From Betaproteobacteria bacterium HGW-Betaproteobacteria-16 (GTDB taxonomy: Bacteria; Pseudomonadota; Gammaproteobacteria; Burkholderiales; Burkholderiaceae_C), in NCBI GenBank assembly GCA_002840835.1, contig PHCQ01000016.1, positions 26,931 through 90,930 on the forward strand: a stretch of 64,000 nt of DNA, in the 5' to 3' direction. The notes under the pieces were generated by a model that was not told the origin of the DNA, did not search any database, and was given only the letters and a program-made list of their open reading frames with translations. Of the stretch, positions 38,716 through 48,851 are shown piece by piece (position 1 is the first letter of the stretch; the number at the start of each line of letters is the position of its first letter). The translations under genes and the position numbers were made by a program.

Positions 38716-40374
38716 TTACGCCGACCCTGCGCCGGGCATGAGCGCGGCCAGGGTCTGCAAGGTATCGGCTTCTTCCACCGGCTTTTCTTCGCGCCAGCGC
38801 AGCATGCGCGGAAAGCGCACCGCAATGCCGCTCTTGTGCCGCGTGCTGTGCGAGATACCTTCGAAGCCCAGTTCAAACACGAGCGTGGGCCGCACGCTGC
38901 GCACCGGGCCAAAGCTCTCCACCGTGGTCTTGCGGATGATCGCGTCCACTTTTGCCATTTCAGCGTCAGTCAAACCTGAATAGGCTTTGGCGAAGGGCAC
39001 GAGCTGCCGGCCTTCGGTACTTGGTGGCGCATTCCACACCGCGAAGGTGTAGTCGCTGTAGAGGCTGGCGCGGCGGCCGTGGCCGCGCTGGGCGTAGATC
39101 AGCACCGCGTCCACGCTCAGCGGGTCGATCTTCCACTTCCACCAGGTGCCCACGCTGCGCGTTCGGCCCACGCCGTACTGCGCCTCGCGCTGCTTGAGCA
39201 TGAAGCCCTCGGTGCCCATCTGACGCGCGGCTTCGCGCTGTTGCGAGAGGTCGTGCCATGAGTCGCCTTGCAGCACCGGACTGGCGATGAACTGTGGGTG
39301 GTTCATCTCTGCCACCAGCGCGTTGAGTTGATCACGGCGCGCATGCTGCGGCAGTTCGCGAAGGTCGTTGCCTTCGCCTTCCAGCAGGTCGTAGCCCAGC
39401 AGCACCACCGGTACCTCGCGCAGCAGCTTGGCGCCCAGGGTCTTGCGGCCGATGCGGCGTTGGAGATCGGCAAAGGGTTGTGGCTGGCCATTGCGCCACA
39501 CAACGATCTCACCGTCGACCACCGTGCCATCGGGCAGGGCGTCGCCCATGGCGCTCAGCTCGGGGAAGCGTTCGGTCACCAGCTCCTCGCCGCGCGACCA
39601 CAACCAGGTCTGGCCAGCTCGGCGCACCAGCTGGGCGCGGATGCCGTCCCATTTCCATTCCACCAGCCAGTCGGTGGGCGGGCCCAGCAGTTCGTCGAAC
39701 CGCTCCAGAGGTTCGTTCCACGGGTGGGCCAGAAAAAAGGGGTAGGGCTGTCCGCTGGTTTTCTGGTTGGTTTCAGTGGCGGTTTCCGGTGCCACCAGTG
39801 CTTCATACGCGGCAGCCGAGGGCAAGGCGCCAATGTGCGTGTAGCCCATGAGCCGCTGCGCCACGCGCTGTGTGCTCACCCCGGCCACCGTCGCCAGCGC
39901 TTGGGTCACCTGCAGGCGCGACACGCCCACACGAAAACCGCCGGTGATGAGCTTGATGCAGATGAAGCGCTGGTCGTCCGGCAACTGCTGCCACACGGTG
40001 TGCAGAGCTGCGGCCTGCGCCTCGGGTGGTTGACCGCGCAAAGGCAAGAGGTGATGGCGCAGCCAGTCGGCCAGACCGCGTTCGACCGGGTCTGTGCCGG
40101 GCGGCAGCAACAGCGCCACCGTTTCGGCCAGATCCCCCACGGCCTGGTAGCTTTCGTCAAACAACCATTCCGGCAGGCCGGCGGCTTCGCGCGCCAGGGT
40201 GCGCAGCAATGCGGTCGGCACGATCTGACGCGGCTTGCCACCGGCCAGGAAATACACCGCCCATGCAGCGTCCTCGGCAGGCGCTGCGCGCAGGTAGCGC
40301 TGCAGGGCAGTCTGTTTGTCGCGACTGGACGTGCTGGCGTCCAGTTCGCGGTAGAGCGCGGCGAAGCGCTTCAT
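38716..40374 (-). CDS. ATP-dependent DNA ligase, repair-cluster type
   Basis: A 552-residue ligase with an N-terminal DNA-binding domain, an adenylation domain with motif I 'EWKWDGIRAQLVRR' (Lys241 is the AMP acceptor), 'VDGEIVVW' (motif III), 'EGFMLKQR' (motif IV), 'WWKWKIDPLSVDAVLI' (motif V) and an OB domain. This is the larger bacterial ATP ligase of the Lhr-Lig-Exo-MPE DNA repair cluster, different from NAD+-dependent LigA. It overlaps the exonuclease stop by ATGA. Confidence 0.93.
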   Translation of the reverse strand: MKRFAALYRELDASTSSRDKQTALQRYLRAAPAEDAAWAVYFLAGGKPRQIVPTALLRTLAREAAGLPEWLFDESYQAVGDLAETVALLLPPGTDPVERGLADWLRHHLLPLRGQPPEAQAAALHTVWQQLPDDQRFICIKLITGGFRVGVSRLQVTQALATVAGVSTQRVAQRLMGYTHIGALPSAAAYEALVAPETATETNQKTSGQPYPFFLAHPWNEPLERFDELLGPPTDWLVEWKWDGIRAQLVRRAGQTWLWSRGEELVTERFPELSAMGDALPDGTVVDGEIVVWRNGQPQPFADLQRRIGRKTLGAKLLREVPVVLLGYDLLEGEGNDLRELPQHARRDQLNALVAEMNHPQFIASPVLQGDSWHDLSQQREAARQMGTEGFMLKQREAQYGVGRTRSVGTWWKWKIDPLSVDAVLIYAQRGHGRRASLYSDYTFAVWNAPPSTEGRQLVPFAKAYSGLTDAEMAKVDAIIRKTTVESFGPVRSVRPTLVFELGFEGISHSTRHKSGIAVRFPRMLRWREEKPVEEADTLQTLAALMPGAGSA

Positions 40375-41444
40375 GCGGCTTCACCTTCAGGATGGTCTGG
40401 CTTTGGCTCGGGCGCTTCTGCCGAGGCTTGGTCTGCCACATCGTCATCACCGTATTCGGTGTCAAATGCCTGCGCGTCCAGGCCGTTTTCATTCAGCCAG
40501 CGCACCAGCACCGGCACGCTCCCGTGGGTCACGCGGATGTGCTCGGCACGCGTGCCCTGGATGGCGGCCATGAGGCCGGGCCAGTCGGCGTGGTCCGACA
40601 TCACGAAGCCCCGGTCCACGCCGCGCCGGCGGCGCGTGCCGCGCACCTGCATCCATCCACTGGCGAAGGCGTCCACTGCATCCGCACCAAACCGCTTCAT
40701 CCACGGCGTGCCCTGCGCAGAGGGCGGTGCCAGCACCAGCGCGCGCTTGAGCGCAGCTTTGTCCATCGCTGCATCCGTCACCCGAAAGGTGGGCGGCAAA
40801 TCCACGCCAGCAGCGCGGTACACCGCATTGAGCGGTTCCACCGCGCCGTGCACCACGATGGGCCCAACGGATGCGTCCACGCCGTGCAGGATGCGCTGTG
40901 CCTTGCCAAAGGCGTAACACAACAACACCGATGCTCGGCCCTCATCGGCGTTGCGGCGCCACCAGGCATTGATCTCGTCGAACAGCACGGCCTGCGTGGG
41001 CCAGCGGTAGATGGGCAGGCCGAAGGTGCTTTCGGTGATGAAGGTGTCGCAGTGCACCGGCTCAAAGCCCGGGCAGGTGCCATCAGGCTCGGTCTTGTAG
41101 TCGCCCGAAGCCACCCACACCCGGCCACCGTGTTCCAGCCGCACCTGCGCCGAGCCCAGCACATGCCCGGCCGGGTGCAACGACAAGCGCACGCCTTGGT
41201 GTTCGATCACCTCACCATAGGGCAGCGTCTGCAGGTTGATGCTCGCGCCCAGCCGCTGGCGCAGCGTTCCGGCGCTGTCGGTGTGCGCCAGGTAGTGCGC
41301 ATGTCCGCTGCGCGCGTGGTCCGAGTGCGCGTGCGTGATCACGGCGCGTTCCACCGCACGCCATGGGTCGATGTAGAAGTCGCCCGCTGGGCAGTACAGG
41401 CCTTCGGGGCGGGCGATGACGAGGTCAGGGGTGGCGGGGGTCAT
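40371..41444 (-). CDS. Ligase-associated MBL-fold DNA exonuclease
   Basis: A 357-residue metallo-beta-lactamase/beta-CASP nuclease related to SNM1. Metal motif 'THAHSDHARSGHAHYL' at about residue 40, and 'MSDHADWPGLMAAIQG' in the C-terminal part. It starts MTPATPDLVIARPEGLYCPAG, as in the family. First gene of the exonuclease-ligase pair (ATGA overlap). Likely trims DNA ends before ligation. Confidence 0.9.
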   Translation of the reverse strand: MTPATPDLVIARPEGLYCPAGDFYIDPWRAVERAVITHAHSDHARSGHAHYLAHTDSAGTLRQRLGASINLQTLPYGEVIEHQGVRLSLHPAGHVLGSAQVRLEHGGRVWVASGDYKTEPDGTCPGFEPVHCDTFITESTFGLPIYRWPTQAVLFDEINAWWRRNADEGRASVLLCYAFGKAQRILHGVDASVGPIVVHGAVEPLNAVYRAAGVDLPPTFRVTDAAMDKAALKRALVLAPPSAQGTPWMKRFGADAVDAFASGWMQVRGTRRRRGVDRGFVMSDHADWPGLMAAIQGTRAEHIRVTHGSVPVLVRWLNENGLDAQAFDTEYGDDDVADQASAEAPEPKPDHPEGEAA

Positions 41445-41630
41445 GCGTTCGACAGTGTGCCGCAGGTGGGTCACCGAGGGCCGCGCAACCCGACGACCCA
41501 AGCGTCCGGATCGCCATCGTTTGGTAAGGGTTGCATACCTTCACTGGCTTTCCAATTCCCAATGGGCGTACCTCTGCACATCGGTACACTGAGGCACACC
41601 AACGATGGTAGCGGGCAACCCTGTTTTTGA

Positions 41631-42083
41631 ATGCAAGACATATTCAACCTGCAGCGTTTCATTGATGCCCAGTCTCGCGTGTACGACTGCGCGCTCGCCG
41701 AGCTTAAGCAGGGAAGAAAGCAGTCCCACTGGATCTGGTTCGTGTTGCCCCAGCTCAAGGGGTTGGGCTCCAGCCACCATGCCCAGTTCTATGGCATCAG
41801 CAGCAAAGCCGAAGCGACCGCATACCTGGTCCACCCAGTGTTGGGTTCGCGACTGATCGAATGTGTGCGCACGATCTTGCAGCACGCGGACCTTGGCGCA
41901 GAGTCCATACTGGGTCCGATCGACGCGCTCAAGTTTCGCAGTTGTCTGACGCTGTTTGAAGCCGTTTCACCAGAGACACCCGTGTTCTCCGCCGCGTTGA
42001 AGCAGTTTTACGGCGGTACCCGCTGCACCAAGACGCTGGCGCTGCTGGCGTGTGGGCAAAGTGAGGCCCCAGACGGCGGTTGA
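41631..42083 (+). CDS. DUF1810 family protein
   Basis: A 150-residue protein with the DUF1810 hallmarks: 'RFIDAQSRVYDCALAELKQG', 'HWIWFVLPQLKGLGSS', 'YGISSKAEATAYL' and a C-terminal 'DALKFRSCLTLFE'. Function unknown; the fold is helical. Divergent from the repair operon and convergent with dnaJ across a terminator. Confidence 0.88.
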   Translation: MQDIFNLQRFIDAQSRVYDCALAELKQGRKQSHWIWFVLPQLKGLGSSHHAQFYGISSKAEATAYLVHPVLGSRLIECVRTILQHADLGAESILGPIDALKFRSCLTLFEAVSPETPVFSAALKQFYGGTRCTKTLALLACGQSEAPDGG

Positions 42084-42154
42084 GGGCGCGGTTGCTTGAC
42101 TTGTGTGGCGAAGGTTTGGCCACGTTGGGTGGCTAATGAAATAAAGCGCAACAA

Positions 42155-42182
42155 AAAGGGCGACAGTCACCTGTCGCCCTTT
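42155..42182. terminator. Bidirectional terminator
   Basis: Twelve-base inverted repeat AAAGGGCGACAG/CTGTCGCCCTTT with loop TCAC. A-run on the left and TTT on the right allow termination in both directions. It separates DUF1810 from dnaJ, which converge on it. Confidence 0.85.
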
Positions 42183-42205
42183 CAATGGGTCCTATTGGGT
42201 CCAAC

Positions 42206-43336
42206 TCAGCTGAAAAAGCTCTTCGCTTTCTCAAACCACCCCTTGTCGTTCGGGCTGTGCTTGTGGCCGCCCTTCTTGAACGACTCGTCGAGTTCTTTCA
42301 GCAGCTTGCGCTGGTGCTCGGTGAGCTTCACGGGCGTTTCCACCGCCACGTGGCAGTACAGGTCGCCTGGGTAGCTGCTTCGCACGCCCTTGATGCCCTT
42401 GCCGCGCAGGCGGAAGGTCTTTCCGCTCTGGGTGCCTTCGGGCAGGTCAATGGTGGCCTTGCCTTGCAGCGTGGGCACGTCGATCTCGCCGCCCAGGGAG
42501 GCGGTGGTCATGGGCACGGGGACCTGGCAGTGCAGGTCGTCGCCTTCGCGCTCGAAGATGTCGTGCTTGCGCAGGCGCACTTCGATGTAAAGGTCGCCTG
42601 AGGGGCCGCCGTTTTGCCCGGGTTCGCCGTTGCCGGTGCTGCGGATGCGCTGGCCGTCGTCGATGCCGGCGGGGATCTTGATTTCCAGCGTTTTCTGCTT
42701 CTTGATCTTGCCCTGGCCGTGGCAGGTGGTGCAGGGCTCAGGAATGATCTTGCCGCTGCCGTGGCAGTGGGGGCAGGTCTGCTGCACGCTGAAGAAGCCC
42801 TGGCGCATCTGCACCACGCCCTGCCCGTGGCAGGTGGAGCAGGTCTTGGCACTGGTGCCGGGTTTGGCGCCAGTGCCCTTGCAGGTTTCGCAGTCGTCCC
42901 AGCTGGGAATGCGGATCTGGCTTTCCTTGCCTGCAGCCGCTTCTTCCAGCGAAATTTCCATTGCGTACGACAAGTCGGCGCCGCGGTAGACCTGGCGGCC
43001 GCCGCGCTGGCCGCGCTGGCCACCGAAGATGTCGCCAAAAATGTCGCCAAAGGCATCGCCAAAGCCGGCAAAGCCTTCTGCGCCCGGGCCGCCGCGCATG
43101 TTGGGGTCGACGCCAGCGTGGCCGTGCTGGTCGTAGGCTGCCCGCTTTTGCGGATCAGCCAGCATTTCGTAGGCCTCTTTGGCCTCCTTGAAACGTTCTT
43201 CTGCAGCCTTGGCTGCATCACCCTGATTGCGGTCAGGGTGGTGCTTCATCGCCAGCTTGCGATACGCCTTCTTGATTTCGTCGTCTGAAGCGTTCTTGGG
43301 AACGCCCAGCACTTCGTAAAAGTCGCGTTTAGCCAT
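42206..43336 (-). CDS. dnaJ: Chaperone DnaJ
   Basis: A 376-residue type I J-protein: J domain with HPD in 'MKHHPDRN', a Gly/Phe-rich region, a zinc region with four CxxCxGxG repeats ([32 protein letters not shown]), and the C-terminal substrate domains. It stimulates DnaK ATPase activity and delivers substrates. Third gene of grpE-dnaK-dnaJ, 84 bases after dnaK across a hairpin. Confidence 0.97.
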   Translation of the reverse strand: MAKRDFYEVLGVPKNASDDEIKKAYRKLAMKHHPDRNQGDAAKAAEERFKEAKEAYEMLADPQKRAAYDQHGHAGVDPNMRGGPGAEGFAGFGDAFGDIFGDIFGGQRGQRGGRQVYRGADLSYAMEISLEEAAAGKESQIRIPSWDDCETCKGTGAKPGTSAKTCSTCHGQGVVQMRQGFFSVQQTCPHCHGSGKIIPEPCTTCHGQGKIKKQKTLEIKIPAGIDDGQRIRSTGNGEPGQNGGPSGDLYIEVRLRKHDIFEREGDDLHCQVPVPMTTASLGGEIDVPTLQGKATIDLPEGTQSGKTFRLRGKGIKGVRSSYPGDLYCHVAVETPVKLTEHQRKLLKELDESFKKGGHKHSPNDKGWFEKAKSFFS

Positions 43337-43365
43337 GGTGGAATGCGGTTCTTGTTGAGTACAAA

Positions 43366-43393
43366 CGCCGCGTCAGGTTGCCCTGACGCGGCG
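43366..43393 (-). terminator. dnaK-dnaJ intergenic hairpin (partial terminator)
   Basis: Perfect twelve-base stem CGCCGCGTCAGG/CCTGACGCGGCG with a four-base loop, followed on the minus strand by TTTGT. It can act as an attenuator or RNA 3' barrier lowering dnaJ relative to dnaK. Confidence 0.6.
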
Positions 43394-43420
43394 GTGGGTG
43401 GCAGGTCGATCAGAAGGCAA

Positions 43421-45367
<1,947 letters not shown>

Positions 45368-45406
45368 TTTGTTTGCTCCGTGAGAGGAAGAGTTGAATTG
45401 TTGAAG

Positions 45407-45434
45407 AGATGTGGATAACTATGTGGATTTCAAG
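45407..45434 (-). promoter_or_regulatory. Sigma32-type promoter of dnaK
   Basis: On the minus strand: CTTGAAA (45428-45434), 13-base spacer, then CCACATCT (45407-45414). This matches the heat-shock consensus CTTGAAA-N13-15-CCCCATNT with one -10 mismatch. It lies about 40 bases before the dnaK ATG. Confidence 0.8.
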
Positions 45435-45499
45435 TGGGCGCGGTGTGGGCAGGCTGTGTGCGATGGCTGGAAAAGTCCGGCTTCACAGGGCCCTTGGCT

Positions 45500-46075
45500 T
45501 CACTTGGGCGCGGCCACCGTCACCAGGGCAGGGCGCAGCACGCGATCCGCGATCAGGTAGCCCTTTTGCAGCACGGCCACCACGGTGTTGGGTTCCTGGT
45601 CGGCCGGCACCATGCTGATCGCCTGGTGCTGGTGCGGGTCGAACCTGGCGCCGCTGGCGGGTTCGATCTGGATCACCTTGTGGCGCTCCAGCGCACTCTT
45701 GAGCTGTTTCAGCGTCGCTTCAGACCCCTCGCGCAGCTGTTCGCGCGTGGCTTCCTGAATGGCCAGGCCGGCTTCCAGGCTGTCGGCCACGGCCAGCAGG
45801 CTGTCGGCAAAGCTCTCCACCGCAAACTTGCGCGCCTTGGACGTTTCTTCTTCAGCCCGGCGGCGGGTGTTTTCGGCCTCGGCCTTGGCGCGCAGGAATT
45901 GCTCGGCCAGATCGGCGTTCTGGGCCTTGAGGGCGCTGACTTCGTTCGTCAGGGCGGCCAGCGCATCGGTCTCGTTGGCGGCCGCAGCCGCTTCGGCTTC
46001 TTCAGGGCGCACGGCATCGGTGGCCGCAGCGTCGGCGGGTTGGGCGTTGTCGGCTGGGTTTGGGTTCTGGCTCAT
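45500..46075 (-). CDS. grpE: Nucleotide exchange factor GrpE
   Basis: A 191-residue GrpE: acidic, alanine-rich N-terminus, a long coiled coil ('[33 protein letters not shown]' region) and the C-terminal beta-wing with '[11 protein letters not shown]' and '[21 protein letters not shown]'. It releases ADP from DnaK. The start MSQNPNP was chosen over MFSRYF nine codons upstream. First gene of the block, driven by a sigma32-like promoter. Confidence 0.95.
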   Translation of the reverse strand: MSQNPNPADNAQPADAAATDAVRPEEAEAAAAANETDALAALTNEVSALKAQNADLAEQFLRAKAEAENTRRRAEEETSKARKFAVESFADSLLAVADSLEAGLAIQEATREQLREGSEATLKQLKSALERHKVIQIEPASGARFDPHQHQAISMVPADQEPNTVVAVLQKGYLIADRVLRPALVTVAAPK

Positions 46076-46125
46076 GGGCGATCTGAAATATCTTGAAAAC
46101 ATGGGCAAATGAGGTGCTGCGCGGC

Positions 46126-46154
46126 ACTTGGGGATGAAAGCCCCGGGTTTCAAG
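46126..46154 (-). promoter_or_regulatory. Sigma32-type promoter of grpE
   Basis: On the minus strand: CTTGAAA (46148-46154), 14-base spacer, CCCCAAGT (46126-46133), seven of eight matches to the -10 CCCCATNT allowing the free position. It lies about 50 bases before grpE. Confidence 0.8.
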
Positions 46155-46217
46155 GGTGCAGGTGGCAAAACGTGCGCACGCCGGTGAAAATCGGGGTTTT
46201 TCAATCGGCAAAACCCC

Positions 46218-47072
46218 ATGAAGCTCTTTCGACACGGCCCGCCGGGCGCTGAGAAGCCCGGCCTGATAGACGCCCATGGCGCCTTGCGCGACCTCTCCGG
46301 CGTGGTGGCCGATATCGCCGGCACCACGCTGACCCCCGATTCTATGGCCCGTCTGGCCGCGCTGGACCCGTCGGGCCTGCCCGAGTTGCCCAGCGGCACC
46401 CGTTTGGGCCCGTGCGTGGGCAACATCGGCAACGTGATCGGCATCGGCCTGAACTACGCCGATCATGCGGCCGAAGCCGGCCTGACACCGCCCGGCCAGC
46501 CCATCGTGTTCAACAAACACAGTGGCGCCATCAGCGGCCCGAACGACGACGTATGGCTGCCGCCTGGCTCGCTCAAACTGGACTGGGAGGTGGAGCTGGG
46601 TGTGGTGATCGGTACCCGCGCCTGGCACGTGCGCGAATCAGACGCACTGGACCATGTGGCAGGCTATTGCCTGGTGAACGATGTGTCCGAACGGGCCTAC
46701 CAGATGGAGATGGAAGGGCAGTGGACCAAGGGCAAGGGCTACCCCACGCATGGCCCCATCGGCCCCTGGCTTGTCACCCCCGACGAAGTGGGTGACCCGC
46801 AGGACGTGGACTTGTGGCTGGATGTCAACGGATTGCCGCGCCAGCGAGGCAACACCCGGACCATGATCTTTGGCGTGGCCCACATCGTGAGTTACCTCAG
46901 CCGCTTCATGGCCTTGCAGCCCGGCGACGTGATCGCCACTGGGACGCCACCTGGCGTAGGCATGGGGCACAAGCCACCGTTGTACCTGAAGGCCGGCGAT
47001 GTGATGACGCTGGGTGCGAGCGGTCTGGGCGAGCAGCGCCAGACCGTGGTGCCGAGCCCGGCGACTGGGTGA
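46218..47072 (+). CDS. Fumarylacetoacetate hydrolase family protein
   Basis: A 284-residue FAH-family enzyme. Metal ligands sit in '[12 protein letters not shown]' (E-x-E), '[14 protein letters not shown]' (D), with '[13 protein letters not shown]' and '[33 protein letters not shown]' as landmarks of the FAA-hydrolase fold. Family members cleave C-C bonds of diketo acids, decarboxylate oxaloacetate or act in aromatic catabolism; the ureidoglycolate-lyase-like annotation common for such proteins is not supported by context. Convergent with an HxlR regulator, with a gap of three bases. Confidence 0.87.
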   Translation: MKLFRHGPPGAEKPGLIDAHGALRDLSGVVADIAGTTLTPDSMARLAALDPSGLPELPSGTRLGPCVGNIGNVIGIGLNYADHAAEAGLTPPGQPIVFNKHSGAISGPNDDVWLPPGSLKLDWEVELGVVIGTRAWHVRESDALDHVAGYCLVNDVSERAYQMEMEGQWTKGKGYPTHGPIGPWLVTPDEVGDPQDVDLWLDVNGLPRQRGNTRTMIFGVAHIVSYLSRFMALQPGDVIATGTPPGVGMGHKPPLYLKAGDVMTLGASGLGEQRQTVVPSPATG

Positions 47073-47075
47073 CGG

Positions 47076-47432
47076 TCAGACCCCCATGCGGGTCGCACTG
47101 GATCGGTTGGCGGGAGCCGGCGTGGCGTGGCTGCGCGCAAGCTGCTGTGACCATTTGCTCGCAAAGCGCTGCACCTCCGTCAGGCGCCGGGCCAGATCCG
47201 CCCCCTGAGAGGTGAGGCGGTAACCGTCTCCCCCGTGGTCCACCAGTTTGGCGGCACGAAGCTCTTTCAGGCGGGTATTGAGGGTGTTGGGAGTGACGCC
47301 GCCCACGCTGTCCTGCAGCAGGCGAAAGGTCTGAGGATGGCCATCGCTCAAGGCCCAGACCACCCGGATGGCATATCGGGACTCCAGCAAATCGAGCAAC
47401 TGGACCATGGCAGCGTTGTCTCTCGCACTCAT
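47076..47432 (-). CDS. HxlR-type winged-helix regulator
   Basis: A 118-residue regulator of the HxlR/MarR-like winged-helix type: 'LLESRYAIRVVWALSDGHPQTFRLLQDSVGGVTPNTLNTRLKELRAAKLVD' covers the helix-turn-helix and wing. Starts MSARDN with AGGAG upstream; 24 in-frame upstream residues were rejected. The family's usual cysteine before the helix is absent. A tandem repeat upstream is a plausible autoregulatory site. Confidence 0.84.
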   Translation of the reverse strand: MSARDNAAMVQLLDLLESRYAIRVVWALSDGHPQTFRLLQDSVGGVTPNTLNTRLKELRAAKLVDHGGDGYRLTSQGADLARRLTEVQRFASKWSQQLARSHATPAPANRSSATRMGV

Positions 47433-47473
47433 GCTTGTCTCCTGGGCGGCCTTCATTGGGCGCGTCAGTGCAC

Positions 47474-47510
47474 TATAGGCCAGGAAAGCCCTTTTGCTAC
47501 CCATTTGCTA
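47474..47510 (-). promoter_or_regulatory. HxlR promoter with tandem 11-bp operator
   Basis: Two abutting 11-base repeats CCC(T/A)TTTGCTA at 47489-47499 and 47500-47510 differ at one base. The 11-base period puts both on one DNA face. TATAGT on the minus strand (47472-47477) is a -10-like box, so the repeats cover the -35 region of the regulator's own promoter. Confidence 0.55.
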
Positions 47511-47867
47511 GCTGTGTGCACTGCAGCAATAGGCTTCAGGCGGGGTGAGTGTGCACTTCTGCGCACGGCGGACCCCGCATGCGGATCAACACCGATTGAC
47601 TGGTCGCTGGCTTTCAGCTTGCGAAGGCCTGTATTGGCGCAGCAGTGGGGCTGGCGCCTTGGGTCTTGTGGTCGCCAGCCGTCAATTCCTTTAATAAATC
47701 GGGGTCTGATGAACGGCATACAAATTGTGCGCCGAGGCGAAGGAGCCAGAGGGCATGGCTCCGGCCACAACCAGCTTGACGGGCCTGCAGACCAACTAAT
47801 GCCTTGAGGCTGGTTGCAGTTGGTCGAATGTCGCTGTCGAATGTCGGCGCGGGCACCAAGCAGGCCT
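47511..47867. other. Gene-free junction at left edge of island
   Basis: About 350 bases between the HxlR promoter and the HNH gene. No frame here shows family features or a convincing ribosome-binding site. A short direct repeat (GTCGAATGTCGCTGTCGAATGTC, 47822-47844 region) is present. It marks the passage from GC-rich housekeeping DNA to the less GC-rich island. Confidence 0.5.
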
Positions 47868-48851
47868 TCAGTTTCGGCGCGAGCCGGCCGACCGCTTCGG
47901 CTTGGACTTGTTCTGCTTAGCCACAACGGTCTTATCGATTGCTTTCGCAGGAACGGATTTCGTTGGGCACTTCTTCGTCTTAGCGGGTACAGATGCTTTT
48001 TTCGCCGCCCCCCTTTTGACTACAAATGCTGGAACGGTAGGCGCCACAATCGGATTTCCCGTTCCGATCTCCAAGGAGATTTGCTTGATTGAGGCGACTA
48101 GCACATCACTACCTCTGCCGGCGTTTGCCAGCAGCTGGTCTAGAAAGCCCTTCATCTTGGCCGAAGTGGCAACCTTAAATCGCTTGTGAAGTGCATCGCC
48201 GACTTCCGCGCTGTCTAGTGGCTCGCCCGAGATGGTCAAGGAGATCATTGCTTGAACCAACTCTTGCGTTGAAGTAAGGCATGCCTCAACTTGTCTTGCC
48301 GTAATCTCCTCGGCGCGATCAAGGCCACACACCTTGATAACCGCTTGTCCCTTTTGCGAACCCTGAACTGGTGAGTAGAGCAGTCCCTCGAGAATATTGA
48401 TATGTTTCGAATAGGGGTCGAAGTGCGGATGGACCCAAAGGTAGTCGCCGCTCGCGGAAGGGTATGCGGCAATCGCGACGCTTCGGTTTAGCAGCGGATC
48501 GAACGACCCCTTGTAGCTGTTGCATCGCTTGCAAGAAAGAGCAAGGTTCAGAGGCTCGTAGCGGAAGTCTCCATATCCACGCGTGTGTCGCCGATGGATC
48601 CAGTCATTGCTGGCCGCCGTACCTCCGTCGAAGTCCTGCGCCGGGCATTGAGACTGCGGGAGAATGTGCTCAAGCTCACGATGGCCAACTTCATCTCGAA
48701 TGGTCCGCGCGCAGTAGGCGCAGCGGTGCTCTTGTGCAACCAATAGCGCCTTGCGATATGCGATGACTGCCTTGAGATTAGTTTTCCATTCGGGCCTTTT
48801 CGCGGCGCTGAATGCGTCGCTGATTGCGGAATCGATAGCGAGCAAATTCAT
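47868..48851 (-). CDS. HNH endonuclease, Septu PtuB-like
   Basis: A 327-residue HNH nuclease. The ββα-metal site is intact: 'CAYC' (Cys44/Cys47), 'ELEHILPQS' (Glu61, His62), 'LNLALSCKRCNSYKG' (Asn102, Cys107, Cys110, Asn111). The last 50 residues are very lysine/alanine/proline-rich, like a histone-H1-type DNA-binding tail. Its start overlaps the AAA ATPase stop by ATGA. An OLD-like ATPase followed by an HNH nuclease is the layout of the Septu (PtuAB) anti-phage system. Assignment to Septu is by architecture only. Confidence 0.75.
   Translation of the reverse strand: MNLLAIDSAISDAFSAAKRPEWKTNLKAVIAYRKALLVAQEHRCAYCARTIRDEVGHRELEHILPQSQCPAQDFDGGTAASNDWIHRRHTRGYGDFRYEPLNLALSCKRCNSYKGSFDPLLNRSVAIAAYPSASGDYLWVHPHFDPYSKHINILEGLLYSPVQGSQKGQAVIKVCGLDRAEEITARQVEACLTSTQELVQAMISLTISGEPLDSAEVGDALHKRFKVATSAKMKGFLDQLLANAGRGSDVLVASIKQISLEIGTGNPIVAPTVPAFVVKRGAAKKASVPAKTKKCPTKSVPAKAIDKTVVAKQNKSKPKRSAGSRRN

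Noticed and set aside
47679..47692. Match of about 14 bases to the conserved 16S rRNA stretch CCGTCAATTCCTTT
   Set aside because: No flanking rRNA sequence or structure; chance similarity.
47465..47926. A minus-strand frame spanning the left island edge
   Set aside because: Starts inside the HxlR operator and ends inside the HNH gene; translation looks like intergenic repeat sequence.
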